Shown one piece after another: positions 22,583 to 35,223 of a stretch of 64,000 nt of DNA. The notes under the pieces are model-generated. The model was not told where the DNA came from, searched no databases, and worked only from the letters and a program-made list of their open reading frames with translations. How positions within the stretch are numbered: the stretch's first letter is position 1; every line of letters begins with the position of its first letter. A program made the translations under genes and the position numbers. The DNA is from Rhynchopus euleeides (lineage: Eukaryota > Euglenozoa > Diplonemea > Diplonemida > Diplonemidae), in the NCBI GenBank assembly GCA_963210315.1, contig OY723249.1, positions 2,232,569-2,296,568 on the forward strand, given 5' to 3'.

Positions 22583-25500
22583 ATGTTGGGATGGCCGACC
22601 CCCGTCACCCTCACAGCCCTGCTGCTGCTGCTGCTGCTGCTGTGCGCCCCAGGGCCATGCAGGGCTGGACCCTCCCAGGGGCCGCCACAGGGCAGCATCG
22701 AGGTCGACGCTGCGAGCCTGCCCGGCCTGGCGAGGGAGCGGAAGACTTACGACCAGCAGGTCGTCGTGCTGGGCGCGCTGCACAGCATAACCGACCTTGA
22801 TGCGCTGGCGCACAACCAGACGTTTGATGCTGCGGACACTGTTGTGTTCCGCGGGGCGGTGTCATTCCAGGGTGCTGCAGGGGGCTGCGACCCCTTCGCA
22901 GGCACAGCCCTGGGCGTGACTGCGCCCATCAGGGTGCAGGGCAACCTGTCGGTGTCGGGGTGTGTCTTCTTCGGTGCTGAGGTGCAGTGGCTATCCCTCG
23001 TCCCCCTGAGCCTGGAAGCAGGCGCAGTGGTCGGCGGCGCGTCGCGCCTCACCATCGGGCCAGCAACGCCCACCATCGGGGTGTCGATCCTGGTGCTCGA
23101 GGGGAGCACCCTCGCCCCGGCAGCCCCGGTGGTTCTGTCGGGCGATCTGTATGTCGCAGGTGTGGTGCGCCCCGTGCTGCAGGGCGATGCCGCAGGGGCG
23201 GGTGTGGTGCCTGGGCTGCGTGTGCTCGGGCGGCTGCACTTCTCAGCGGCGGGGTCTATCAGCTGCAGTGCTGGGGGCGGCACAGGTGCAGGGCGGTGCC
23301 TGCAGCCCCTGCTGTCGTGGCAGCAGGGGGCCTCGGGTGGGTTGCCGGGGAGCGACTGCCTGGTGGCGGAGAGGCACACCGTGTCTGTGCTGCGGGATGA
23401 TGCGATGTTCGCATCCGTAGAGCCCGGGTGGAGCGGGGTGGTGCTGCTCGCGGTGGTGGGCGTGCTGGTCGGTGGGGTGCTGCTGCTGTGTGCGAAGCAG
23501 CGGCGCACGTGGGGCGAGCTGGCAGGCTTCGTGCTGGCGCGCCCGCCTGTGCGGGTGGACCTGCTGCTGACGGAGGTGACGGTGTTCCACGAGACGGCAG
23601 CGGGGTGCGTGCTTGTGGCGGCGGAGCTGCTGTGGCAGGCGGGGTCTGTGGCGGTGCACCCGGGGAGCGCGTGGCTGGGGCTGGGCGAGGGGGCGCGGCA
23701 GACGGTGTACGAGGTGCTGATACTGCAGCCGCAGCAGGGGTGGGATGTGCTGCAGCCTGTGTTTGTGGCGGTGTGCGTGCTTGTGTGCTTGTGGGGGGCG
23801 TGCTGGTGGCGCATGCGGCGCTTCTCGTCACGCGTTCGTGCGACGTACCTCACGTCTGCGGGTGTGAGCATGGTGGACCAGGCGTACTGGAGCGCGGCGG
23901 CGGTGCAGGCGGTGGCCGGGTCGATGCGGTACGAGCGGATGGCGCACGTGGCGGTGGGCTGCGCGGCAACGGTGGCGGTGGTGCCGCTGCTTCTGGTGGT
24001 GCTGCAGCCCGTGCAGTGCGAGCTGGCGGACATGGACGGGCTGATGTGCGACACGGCGGCGGGTGTGTGGTGCATCCCTGCAGGCATCCTGTGTGCGGCC
24101 GCCCTCGCCTTCCTTGTGGCGGACACAGGGTCGTACTACGCAGCCCCGCTGCGCCACCCGCCCTTCCTGAAGGGGATGGGGCTGCGGACGAAGCGTGTGT
24201 TCGACGCGGGCCGTGTCTTCTTCCTGGCGATGTACGTCTCCTCGCTGCTGGTCGGCAACACCTCCCCGCACGTCGGGCTGTCTGCAGCCGTGCTGGTCCA
24301 GCTGCTGTACCTCACGTGGACCCTCGTGTCCGCACCATACATCTACGACAATGTCAACCGCATACGCGCCATCGGACAAGCCATGGTCCTGTGGACTGCC
24401 TGTGTCTCGCGTGCAAGTGTCGTCGATGACGCCACCAACATGCTGCTGTGCGGCCATACTCGTCTGCTTACCACCCCCTTCCTCGCTGCTTGGGCCTGTG
24501 GTACGGCCGGCATTGCCCTGACGCTGCGTGTCATGTGGGCAAGGTGGCTGTCCCCTGCCACCCACGACCCACACCTGGCCGCCGCCCTGCGCGACAAGCA
24601 GCGCGACATCGAAACAGCACACCCTATGACCCGCTCCGCCCTGCACCACTCCTACCGCACTCTCGTCGACACATGCGCCACGCCGTACCTCCTGGGACAG
24701 CACGCAGTGCCGGAAGAGATGACGGGCACAGAGCTGGTCGCCAGCGACCGCGATGCTCCGAGCCCCTCGCACTCTGCGTTGTACACCTCCTCGGCTTCCG
24801 GCCTGCTTGGCCTGCTGCGCAGCACACCCACCGAGTCTACACCCAGCACTCTGCAAGGCTCGGCGGTGGACCTGAACGTCTTCAGGGGGTGGACGCAAGG
24901 CAAGCTACTGGGCAGGGGTAACTTCGGTTCCGTTTACATCGCAGTCCTGCGCAGCGGGGCGCTTGTCGCCGTGAAGATCATTGAACTTCACGAGAGCGCG
25001 AAGACTGAGGTTAAGGACGTCGAGAAGGAGGTGGCCTTCATGCAGAAGCTCCGCCACCCCAACATCATTTCCTACAAAGCCTGCATGCTGGACGAACGGC
25101 ACAACCGCATGAACATCTTCATGGAGTACGCAGTAGGCGGGTCGCTTACCAGCCTGGTGAAGGGCTGCCACACGCGCCTCAGTGAGGAGGTTGCCGCGAC
25201 CTACATCCGGCAGGTCCTGCTGGGCCTTGCGTTCCTCCACGAGAATGGGGTGATCCACCGTGACATCAAAGGGGAGAACGTGCTGCTCGATGCGCATGGG
25301 TGTGTCAAGCTTGCGGACTTCGGATGCGCGCGCGAGCTGTCGAAGAGCTGTGGTGCGGGCACCTTTGTGGGCACGCCGTTCTGGATGGCACCCGAAGTGG
25401 TGCTGATGAAATTCAACCACAACCGCTACGACTCCAAGGCAGACATCTGGTCGGTCGGCTGCACAGCCATAGAGGTGCTGACGAGGTATGGCTCTGTAAA

Positions 25501-26355
25501 CAAACACACAGGGGGCCCTCGCTACCAGTTACAGCTCGTCACAGCTCGTCAGCCAGTGAGGGGAAAAGGGCTGCTGCTCACTTTTTCTCACACAGTCACA
25601 TCATGGTCGCGAGAGGGCTCCCACAATTCACTTGATAGTTGAGGCTGCACCGAACTCTGTTCTCCACGCCAATCCCCTGTTCTGCCCTTTATCGCACCCT
25701 CTGCACCACAGGGGAGCGTTGCCGTGGGCTCAGTTCGACAGCTTGCATGCTGCGATGTACCATGTGTCGCACACAACCGAGCACCCGAGCAACAAGCCGA
25801 AGGATGTGAGCATGCTGTGCAACAAGTTCTTCGACCTGTGCTTTCAGAGAGACCCACAGAAGCGCCCAGAAGCAAAGGTATGTCGCTCCGAGAGGGAGAA
25901 CCATCAGCAGCAGTCAAAGGCCACGCCGTGTCGGGAGAACACTGGCCCCCACTGTGCCCTATGTAGGGGATGTTTAGAACCCCCACCACCACTCCTACTC
26001 CACCGCACCAACCAGGCGCTCCTGCGGCACGACTGGATCACGTTCTCAGTTGCGGAGGTTCAGAGCGGCACAGGCAGCTTCGCTGCTCCTTCGCACTCTG
26101 GCCATATCAGCCTGAACTTGGAGGAGCCGCAGCACCATGCGGTGTTCACGGGGTACAGTCTTGGGAGCACGGTATGTCGAAGTCCACAACGGGGGAGGAG
26201 GAGGAGGTGGTGGTTGCTTTCGCCCACACAACCTTGGCATCCCCACAACACAGGATCTGCAGTCGAGCTGCGCGACAGGCAGCGCTGCACATAGGACTGC
26301 CCTGGATCAGGACCAAGTGACTGGGAGTGGGTCGGAGTGCCCTTTGCTTGGCTGA
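22583..26355 (+). CDS. Membrane receptor-like STE/MAP3K-type protein kinase, complete, 4 exons
   Basis: Coding segments are 22583-25485, 25712-25877, 26016-26171 and 26254-26355, giving 1108 residues. The ATG opens a classic signal peptide (Leu8 core ending near CRAGP). A Gly/Ala-rich, beta-strand-like ectodomain of about 260 residues follows, then several membrane spans between nt ~23430 and 24560, a Ser/Thr-rich linker and a kinase domain. Key residues: GRGNFG at 777, Lys798, HRDIKGEN with Asp894, DFG Asp912, then GTPFWMAPEV. The kinase should be active. Exon 2 is 166 nt, as in the kinase at 1-4616, and intron phases 2 and 0 also match, so the two are duplicates. They share membrane-region motifs (DTGS..A.PLRHPPF and RTKR.FDAGRV) and a 97-nt stretch that is identical at the DNA level. 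The ligand and substrates are unknown. Confidence 0.88.
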
Positions 26356-26424
26356 ATGAAATAGAGAAACGGCAAGGGGGCTTCGCCATGCGGCATAATA
26401 TACAGGGAACACTTCTTCATGATA

Positions 26425-26624
26425 NNNNNNNNNNNNNNNNNNNNNNNNNNNNNNNNNNNNNNNNNNNNNNNNNNNNNNNNNNNNNNNNNNNNNNNNNNNN
26501 NNNNNNNNNNNNNNNNNNNNNNNNNNNNNNNNNNNNNNNNNNNNNNNNNNNNNNNNNNNNNNNNNNNNNNNNNNNNNNNNNNNNNNNNNNNNNNNNNNNN
26601 NNNNNNNNNNNNNNNNNNNNNNNN
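26425..26624. other. Assembly gap of 200 N
   Basis: Exactly 200 N between 26425 and 26624, which looks like a placeholder of fixed size. The true distance between the kinase gene and the next gene is unknown. Confidence 0.99.
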
Positions 26625-26874
26625 TTAGGCGGGTAATCGCAGCACGGCGAGGCACGGCGCATGGAACGGCATCACTCCCCCCCGCGACCCAGGCGGCTAC
26701 CCACACGCTCCCCCCCTCTCTCTCTGTCTCACCCGGCATTTCGCCCCTCTCCCCACAGCTGCAGTATGGAAGCAGCCCCCCCTGTCGGTCTTCTTGCGCC
26801 ATTATGTCCACCCATCACGCCCATCCCACCCTCCCTGCAGGCCAGGGCCTTGCAGCCCTGCCCTGCCTGCCAGG

Positions 26875-29800
26875 ATGCTGCAGGAGTATGCAGCCGCAGG
26901 GGGTGCGCTGGCTGCCGTAACCCTTGTCTACTACCTTTTCCTCTCGGGGGCGCCCGAGGTGCATGTGGAGGCGTGCGACACGGCACCCCCCGGCCCGGTT
27001 GCCCTGTTCCTGAGGGCCCTTTGGGTGACGGTGTGGGGCAGGGCCAGCAAGGCCCCGCCTGTGGAGCCGCCCCCCCAGCCCTCGGTTGTCGACGATGTGG
27101 CAGCGTCTATCAGCACTTCCGCGAGCTCATTCTCAGACTACGCGGCAGGGGCCGTGTCCTCTGTTCTGGCGGCGGTGTGGTGGGTGCTGTGGTGCATGTG
27201 GTCGGTGCTGTACGCCATTGCCGACTTCCTGACACCCGACCTGACCTTCACCGAGCTGCTCGTCTACCCGCTGCTGGTGCTGGTTCCTGTTGCGGGGTTC
27301 TTCCTGTTGATGCAGCGTGTGTCGCAGCCTGCAGGCGCAAAATCCTCTCCGAAGGCGTCCCCTAGGGCATCTCCTAAGGCATCGCCGAGGTCCGACAGCG
27401 GCTCTGTGCCGGCAGAGTGGAAGCTGCCGCCCGCCTCACCAAAGGTAGTGAAGGTGAGGTCCACAGAATCATCTGCTGTTGTGGAGACCATCACCAAGGT
27501 GAACGAAACTGCCACCGTGGCATCGACGTCTCGCCTCTCGGTGGAGCCGCACCAGACGGCAGGGTCGCGCACCTCCACCCCGACGTCGGACCGTGCGTCG
27601 CTGAACGGAGGGCGCCGTACCACGTCTCTCGGAGACAGCATGACGGAGCAGCACCGTGCGGTGTTGGAGCGTCTGGACCAGCTCATCTCCGGCGATCCCG
27701 ATGACGAGACGCTGCAGCTGCTCAGCGCCCTGCGCGACCTGATCCTCGAGGTGGTGGACGAGGTGGAGTTCGGCAGGGCGGAGTCCATCTCCCTGCAGCA
27801 GCGCAACAGCATCATGACGGACGAGGCGCTGCGCCTCAGCACCAAGCTGTCGGAGGTGGAGTGTGACAAGGCAGAGCTGGAGGTGGCACTCAAGGCGTGC
27901 GAGGCACGCCGCCAGGCCGAGCACGAGGCGGCCTCAAGGGACGGAGGCGAGCGGGCTGAGCTGCTGCAGCAGCTCGCGGATATGCGTCGGTCGCAGGTTG
28001 ACCTCGAAGCTCAGTTGCACACTTCGGACGACGCGCTGGTGAAGGTGCGTGCTGCCTCGACTGAGTACCGTACCAGCGCCACCGCAGAGTTGCAGGATTT
28101 GCGTGACGAGTGCGAGGAGCTGACAGCGCAGCTGCGTGCGGCGCAGTCAGAGGTGGCAAAGAAGGATGAGGAGAACGAGGCCCTGCGTGGCGAGGTTTCC
28201 GAGGGCGTCACAGTGGAGACGACACGCATGGAGGCGTCGCTGGCACGCGCGACAGAGGAGCTGCGCGTCGCGCGCGACGAAGCTACCAGCGTGACGGATG
28301 AGGCCACAACCCGCACCGCTATCCACACTCGCGAGCGCGCTGACCTCGAGGAGCAGGTTCACGGGCTGCGCACGGAATTGTCCCAGGAACGGAGTCGCTT
28401 TGAACGTGAAATTCAGCACCTCACCGATGCGCTGGAGGCGGTTACCTCGAGCGAGAAGACTGTCACCGGCACCCTCGAAGAGCAGGTGCACTCCCTGGAG
28501 CTGCAGCTGGCAACGGTGACGACAGAGCACCACAAGCAGGTGTCGGTGTCGGGCATCCTCACAGAGGAGAAGCAGCAGACACAGCGCCGCCTGGCGGAAG
28601 CCGAGCTTAACGAGGAGCGCGTCAGGCGTGAAATGCTGACGCTGCGCGAGGACCATGCGAAGAGCATGACGAGTGTGGATGAGCTGCGTGAGACCAACAC
28701 TCACCTCACCGAGTCGAAGGAGTTCCTCACGCGCCGTTTGCAGATCCTCGAGAAGAACGCCAAGGTTTCCGAAGAGACACGCGCCCTTGAGGTCCGCACA
28801 CACGAGACGGACGTGTCTCGCATCAAGGTACGTCGCCATGCATGTGTCTCTTGGCTTCACACCACACCACACCACACCACCATGCTGCAACTTGCGAAGC
28901 GTTGCCCTCCATCCCGTGGCCCCTGACACCTGCCCATCACACACAGGAGCAGTACGAGGAGCAGACCGACCAGCACATGAAGCAGCTGAAGTCTGCAGAG
29001 GAGGGCCTGGTGCATCTCCGAGCAGAGAAGGAGGTATCCCAACCCCCACCCCCGCCCGCCTTGTCCCCCTTTTGGGCCCTGGCAGATCGCTGTGTTCTGT
29101 TTCCGATCAGATGCACACCCGGGGGTAGCCTTCAGGTGGAAATCCCCTCTATCTCCCACCATGGGCCTCTTTAGACGTCGGTGCACGATGGAGGTTCACA
29201 AATGCGCCCAGCCCAACACAGACACGCCATCGGGCGTTGGAGGGTGAGGAATCAGCAGCACACCCCCTGCACTTTCACAGCCTCTCTCTCCACCCCCTCC
29301 CCTGTGCCTGCTACACCCCATACTCACAGAGCCTCCAGTCGGAGCTGCGGGTGTCGCGTGAGCGCACCCTCGAGCTTGCGGATGTGTTGGAGAACTCTGC
29401 AAACCTGGAGCGGAACCTGGAGCAGACGTCCGCCATGCTGCAGGCGGCAGAGGAGCGGGAGGCCGCCCTCGAGATGCGGCTGGAGCAGACGGAGAAGCGC
29501 CTCGATGCGGAGCGTGGGCGCGAGGAGGACATCGGGCACCGCTGCGACGAGCTGTCCCGAGACGTGCAGCGCCTGCAGACTCAGCTGCGGGATGAGCAGG
29601 ACCAGCACCGCACGCTGCAGCAGCAGCTGCGCACCGACGCCTCCGCTCTGGAGTCGGAGCTGGACCGCGTGGTGCGTGTGGCGGAGGAGGAGAAGCGCCG
29701 TGCCGACTCTGCACAGGCAGATGACCAGACGGTGCGTATCCTGTCCATCCAGCTTGAGGTATGTGCTTGCAAGGCAAGGCGACCCAGGGGGGAGGGATCA

Positions 29801-30468
29801 AGTTTGAAAGATGAATTGTCAACAGTCGCCTGTTTCAACTTGTTGCATCGCCAGGCACACACACCCACGGCACCTGCTGCAGGAGCGCCAGGCACGCGTC
29901 GAGGCGGCAGAGAAGCAGAGCGAGATTGCCGAACAGCGCTACCTGCACCTCGAGTCGCGTGTGGTGGATTATGTGGGCCATCCCCACGACGGGGAGGACC
30001 TGTACGACCTGCTGCGCCGTGTTGTCGATGAGCAGAAGCGCCTGAAGCAGGAGCTGTGGGGGCGCGACATGGAGCTGGAGAAGCGGGTATGGCGTTGCCG
30101 TGGGAGGGGATGGGGGGGTGGGGGGTGCGGCTGTCCTTCTGCATCCTTTTGCACTGACCTCCTGAATGCCTCGGAGCCACCACCATGCCAACTTTCACCT
30201 GCAGGCTGCCGATGTGGGCAAGCTGTCCGGCTACAAGGGGGAGCTGGAGAGCGCACTCCGCAACACGGCGCACCAGCTGGAGCTGGAGAAGAACAGGTCG
30301 CGCGGCGTCAACCAGGAGCTGAAGAAGCTGACGCAGCGCCTCAGCATCCTGCAGCAGAACAGCCCCAGGTCCAGCTCTCGCGACAGGGCATCTCGGGCGG
30401 CGTCTATTGTGCGAGAGAGCCCAGGCACGTCACCGAGTGCTGCACCAAGCGAGTATGCCCAGTGGTGA
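26875..30468 (+). CDS. Membrane-anchored long coiled-coil protein, 5 exons
   Basis: Coding segments are 26875-28827, 28947-29033, 29330-29758, 29883-30086 and 30205-30468 (978 residues). All introns are phase 0 and GT-AG, and each join continues a heptad pattern. The chosen ATG (MLQEYAAAGG) follows pyrimidine-rich sequence ending CTGCAG. Hydrophobic segments at about residues 5-25, 95-118 and 127-147 suggest an N-terminal membrane anchor with a hairpin. A Ser/Pro-rich linker (SPKASPRASPKASPR) follows, then an almost unbroken Glu/Arg/Leu-rich coiled coil from about 255 to 930 and a Ser-rich tail. It resembles golgin, tether or flagellar scaffold proteins in shape only, and no family is recognised. 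Exon 2 is only 29 codons. Confidence 0.8.
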
Positions 30469-32316
30469 CAGTGCCTTTAGGATCATTGTGTTTGGTCCCC
30501 CCCCCCCCCGCATCAGCGTTTGATTGATGTGTCCCATTTCCAAATGGTTTTGTTTGGCGGAAAAGGTGTTTCTTCCTTCCGCCTTCGCCGCCGCCAGCAC
30601 CCCCGCCATGCGCACCTTTTTTGCGAGGGAAGCTGCCCAGCCTCTGCAGCCGCCACCCTCTGAGCCATCTCAGCCCGGCTCTACCAGCACAGAGCCCTGC
30701 GCATCGCCCATGGCACCTCCCCCTCCCCGCGTCCCAGCCCATTGAGTGTTGTGAAACGAACACAAACGGGAAAAGGGCAAATCAGTCGTGGGGTGGGGCG
30801 CCGTTTCCTATCATACTACGTGTGTGTGTGTGCAAGACACAAGAGGATTCCACCTCCAACACACACCCGCCCCCCCAAACAGAGTGAGCAGCGTGAAGCG
30901 TTCCCTCGATCTCGATACGCCCCATAAGAGCGCAACCAACGGCAATAAGTAGAATTCCGGGTTTTAATCTAGATGGCGTACGGCCCGACTCTGGGAACGT
31001 TGAGGAAGGCTTGAACCTTCATGCCCCAGAGGGGTTGTTTATCTGCACTCCGACGACAACACAAGGACAGGATTTGATCATGCCGAGATGCATGAGGGGC
31101 TGGTTGTTCCAACGGCCGGTAGAGAAGTGTAGAGAGGTATTATTGTGCGATCGATGCAATCCGATGTCTCCTTTGGTTTCCATGAATATAGTCTTGCACA
31201 GACCCCAGCGCAAAAACACCGGCTGGCACGCCGGTTCCCGAGCATGCAAGAGAAGGATAATATTCACGGGAGCTGCAGATCTCAGCGGATGAAAAAGAGA
31301 TGAGGAATTCAGTAACTTTGGGAAATCTGATACAGCGCAGCAAGCCCCAGGCCCTGATGCCTTCGTTCCTCCTTGTGTGATGTCTTTTGACGCTTCCGCC
31401 CCTCAAAGAGCCTTCAGGAAAGACGCCTTGGTGTGTGTGGGTGCGGAGGTACAGGGGAGGTGTCATCAGAGGTTTGCTCAATGCGAACTCAAAAAAACAG
31501 ATTCGAGGTTCGTCGTAACATGCACGTGACGACCCCTCGAGATAACATGCCTGAATAGGGCTGCCGCTGAACTCGACACCACATGGGCTTTTGGTCCTCA
31601 CACACGGAGCCTTCATTCAAAACCACAGCAGCGCCTTTCATGTTTCTGCTAGATATTCCTGAAGCAGCAGACACCTCGTCCTGGGTAAGACGTTAAACTG
31701 CCTGGGGGGGCCGTCCCCGGACCATGACGGGTGCCTGCACCAGGAGTCTAGCACGGCCGTGGTCCAGGGCATGACCGAAAACTGCTTGGGTACCGAGGCT
31801 CCCCAGACCAGGAAGGGTGGAGACACCTGGAGTCTAAATAGTCACACCACGTCAGGCCAGACCTTCGCATTGCACTCCGCGAAGACTGCCACACAGCCGC
31901 GGGGCAGGTGTGCAGCCTGTGGAAAACCTCGTACAGAAAAGACTGTAAGGGACGACAGCCCCGCCGAGGCGATACAGCGCCAGACGCGGCCCGAGTTTCT
32001 GGAGACCGACCGGGGAACTGGTACGTCTTCAGGATAAGCGCCTCACAGAGGACTGATCCTCACCTGTGTGATCCGTGAACCTCAGCCCCATGGTGCTGGA
32101 GTGGAGCGGGTGCCTCGACCTCTTTTCGGGTTTTTTCTATTTCTTTATTTTCTTTTGGGTGCGTCCACCAAAGAAAACGTGGCCACCCACTCGCAGAGGC
32201 TCCCGAAAGCTCCAGCATCAGCTCGAGGTTCATGGTGTAGATCGGTGTCTCCAGAAGAAGGGGATGTCCGGTCGAAGAAGACAAACGACGAAGACAACCA
32301 CACAGGCCGCACCAGA

Positions 32317-33013
32317 GCATTTTATAGGGGGTCTAAAGTGAGGCCAATCCTCACATTTAAGGAAAAAAAAAAGATTTCCGGGAAAAATCCGGGGGTGGAA
32401 AACTGGTGGCGGCTGGGCAGCCTCGCAGATGAGAGTGGACTCATGCCCACAGACTGCGAGCAACTTACCCGACCGTTTTTCTGTCCAGTTTCTTTGTCAA
32501 ACCCCGAGAAAACGCAGGCCGCGAAGGGACGGACGTTCACTACCGTGGCCTCCGGCGGCTGGGGGGCTCCGCCCCCCAGACCCCCCTGTGCTGCCTTCCT
32601 GTCTTGTACCCAAACCCTTTGAGGTTACGTCAGAGAATGGAATGCAGACCATCAGACCCTCAGTAGCCTCAGGAGGACGCAGCCAGCTCATGCAGAATCT
32701 GTACACCTGCAAGGAACAGATGTTCACTACCGTGGCCTCCGGCGGCTGGGGGGCTCCGCCCCCCAGACCCCCCTGTGGCATGTGCCTGTATGTAAGTCCT
32801 TGCACGTCCGGGTCTGCGGCAGATCGGTCCCGAAATCCATTTTTTGGACTAACCTCCGGCACCCGAGGCTGGACCCGAGCACGGATCCCTGAGAGAGGAA
32901 CCGGGAGGTGACCCATTCACCACAAGACTCGCTTGCTGGGGGGTCCGCCAAAAAATCGGGGAACGCCTCACATTTAAGCCCAAATGAGCGTAGATTTCGC
33001 CCCTATAAAATGC
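32317..33013. mobile_element. 0.7-kb inverted-repeat element carrying a family A pair
   Basis: Perfect 14-bp terminal inverted repeats: GCATTTTATAGGGG at 32317-32330, and its reverse complement at 33000-33013. CCTCACATTTAAG occurs near both ends in the same orientation. No target duplication is evident. Two family A repeats lie inside, suggesting nested insertion. No coding capacity is seen. Confidence 0.55.
32540..32773 (-). repeat. Dispersed repeat family A, two copies, reverse orientation
   Basis: Copies at 32540-32586 and 32727-32773 contain the CTGGGGGGC / GCCCCCCAG hairpin. The spacer carries CAAGGAACAGATG next to the second copy, the reverse of the sequence that follows the first copy of the pair at 33362. 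Confidence 0.85.
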
Positions 33014-33361
33014 CCTGCGGCCGCACAAAAAAAAACACCTCAACCTTTTATTCAGGGTAAAAGATAGGGTTCCGGGCTGCGCGCCGAAAACCGGGGGTAA
33101 TCGGGGGTAAAATTTCAGCCATTTCCCCAACTGGAAGGGCTTTCCCTTCCCACAACCCCACCCCACCCCACGCCACTCAACTGGGATGGGCAGGGTGGCT
33201 CCTCTGCGGGGGCCGCTGCCAGGTCCGAGAGGAGCGCGCTCCTTCTTGGCGCCAACGCGAAGGAGCCAGTCGATGAGAAAGGCGTTCGGGAGAGCGCGGT
33301 GGTGTTGAAAGCACCGCAGGTTGCCCTTGCAGACTAGGTTCTGGACAGGCACAGGCCACAT

Positions 33362-33576
33362 GGGGGGTCTGGGGGGCGGAGCCCCCCAGCCGCCGGAGGC
33401 CACGGTAGTGAGCATCTGTTCCTTGTAACCGTACGATTCTGTGAGCTGCCTGCATCCTCCCGGGGTGGTCTGTATTCCATCCCCAATTGACCCCAAAGGG
33501 TGTTGGATATAAGACAGGCAGACGGCACAGGGGGGTCTGGGGGGCGGAGCCCCCCAGCCGCCGGAGGCCACGGTAG
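33362..33576 (+). repeat. Dispersed repeat family A, two copies in tandem
   Basis: Copies at 33362-33408 and 33530-33576. The 121-bp spacer begins AGCATCTGTTCCTTG after TAGTG and ends ATAAGACAGGCA, defining the composite unit also seen at 11528 and 32540. Confidence 0.85.
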
Positions 33577-34359
33577 CGAACAGCTGATTCTGCTCCAGAG
33601 TCGCACGCCGCATGTAGTCAACGTGCACCTTGTGCTCAACAGGTTCATCGGGCTAACCCTGGGGCAGGGCACTGTGCTCTTGGCCCCGGCCTCCTCTGGC
33701 CAAAAAGTACCCTGGAATAGTACCCGGACAGAATCTCAGAAAAATCCCGGTGAAAAAAAAAAAGAGGCACCCCCGGTTTTTCGGGGCAAAATCTCAAAAA
33801 CCGGGGCTAAGCCCCGTTTTTCATAACAGTATCTTAAACACTGCTTTTATTATCTTTTAGATGAGACGTATCCTTTTGGGCAGGCTGCCATCACGCTAGA
33901 AGGATCCATTTGGGCGAGGCACGCCGCCCCCCCACCCCCACCCCCCCCCTCCCCCACTACCCCGCCCCCCAATCCCCCAATTCGGGGCCACAGCTTGGGC
34001 CGCTGCTGGGGCAGGGCCCCCCAGCAGCGATGCGCATGCTGTTAACAAAGGAAGGCCTCTGCACGCGTGCTACCCTGGTAGATGAAAGAAAGAGAAAAGA
34101 GTATGGGTAAGGTCCCACACCCCCACCAGTGCTGAAGGAGGCATGTTGCTTTTGCTTTTCTTTGCGCTGGGGTGAGCAGCCAGGTGGGGGTGCTGCGCTG
34201 CAGCGGGTATGGTTCTTGGGAGAGGAGGGGGGTAGAGTTTAGAGCGGGGGGGGGGGGGGGGTGTGTAGGCAGGCAAGGGTGAGGGTTTATTGTTTGGCTG
34301 TTGTTTTGGGTTGGGCACCCACCCCAATGGCTTCGAAAAATAACGGTGTTTTCGTGGCT

Positions 34360-34362
<3 letters not shown>

Positions 34363-34397
<35 letters not shown>
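34363..34397. repeat. (CT)n microsatellite
   Basis: About 17 uninterrupted CT units. Confidence 0.95.
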
Positions 34398-34399
<2 letters not shown>

Positions 34400-35223
34400 A
34401 AGACTCTTTCGCACTTAATCCACAGGAGGTTGTCGTAACCCGCTCAACACACCCTCCTCCCATCCCTGGGGCGCTGACTGCCTTCGGGTTTGGCAGTGCC
34501 CAGGTGTGGATTTTGGCAATCTGGCATCAGCTTCCCATCGCAGTGTGCCGTTCGCTGGATGCACAGCAAAGCCACATGTGTTTTGTGGGGCCCCTTGGCT
34601 CCCGGTTCTATGGTCCTGTCTGTGTCAAGCCTGTGCCAGTTTGCCTGTGCGTGGGGTGCCTTATCCTGTGTTCGGCAGCTCACTTTCTACGCGCTTTAGA
34701 GCCAAGGCTCCGCTTTGCCTCCCATTCTGTGTGTGAGTATCCAACAAACCATTCATCTCCCTGCTGCTATTCGTATGCTGCTTTGTACACGAGGATGCTG
34801 CACGCCGCACGCCTCTGAAGAATGGTGAAGAATGGGCTGATTTTGCCCGCACCCTTCAGAGCCCTCCCTCCCCCACGCCCCAGTAAGTTTATTTTCCGCG
34901 CAGCCAACCTGCGCAGGGCCAGCAAAAAAAAAGTAAGCCGCAAACGTCCCTTCTCGCGGGCAGGGTGGGCGCGGAGTGGAGCGGCGGTGGTGGTGGTGGG
35001 TGGGGGCAACACAGATCGTCTGCATGCTGCAGCTCCCCACACCCACACCCCGCCCCCTTCCACCCGAAGCGTCAGCCAAAGCAAAACCACACACGCCACG
35101 ATCTCCCTCTCTCTCTCTCTGCACACTGGACTTATCCTCACTCTACTGCACAACACCACCTGACACAGGCACCTGAACATGATTCTTCCTCCCTGGCTGA
35201 CTGGCACACTCTAACCGTGTGGG

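Larger units (their letters stand above)
30469..35223. other. Gene-poor intergenic region with repeats
   Basis: I see no supported gene. It contains four copies of repeat family A, a 0.7-kb inverted-repeat element at 32317-33013, a (CT)n tract, and C runs near 30500, 33930 and 34250. The stretch 34855-35160 is pyrimidine-rich and leads into the next gene. Confidence 0.5.

Noticed and set aside
22747-24126. 459-codon antisense frame under the second kinase
   Set aside because: Shadow of the real exon; Ser/Thr/Pro-rich with no recognisable features.
26400-26640. Open frames running across the N gap
   Set aside because: They consist of unknown residues across the 200-N placeholder and carry no information.
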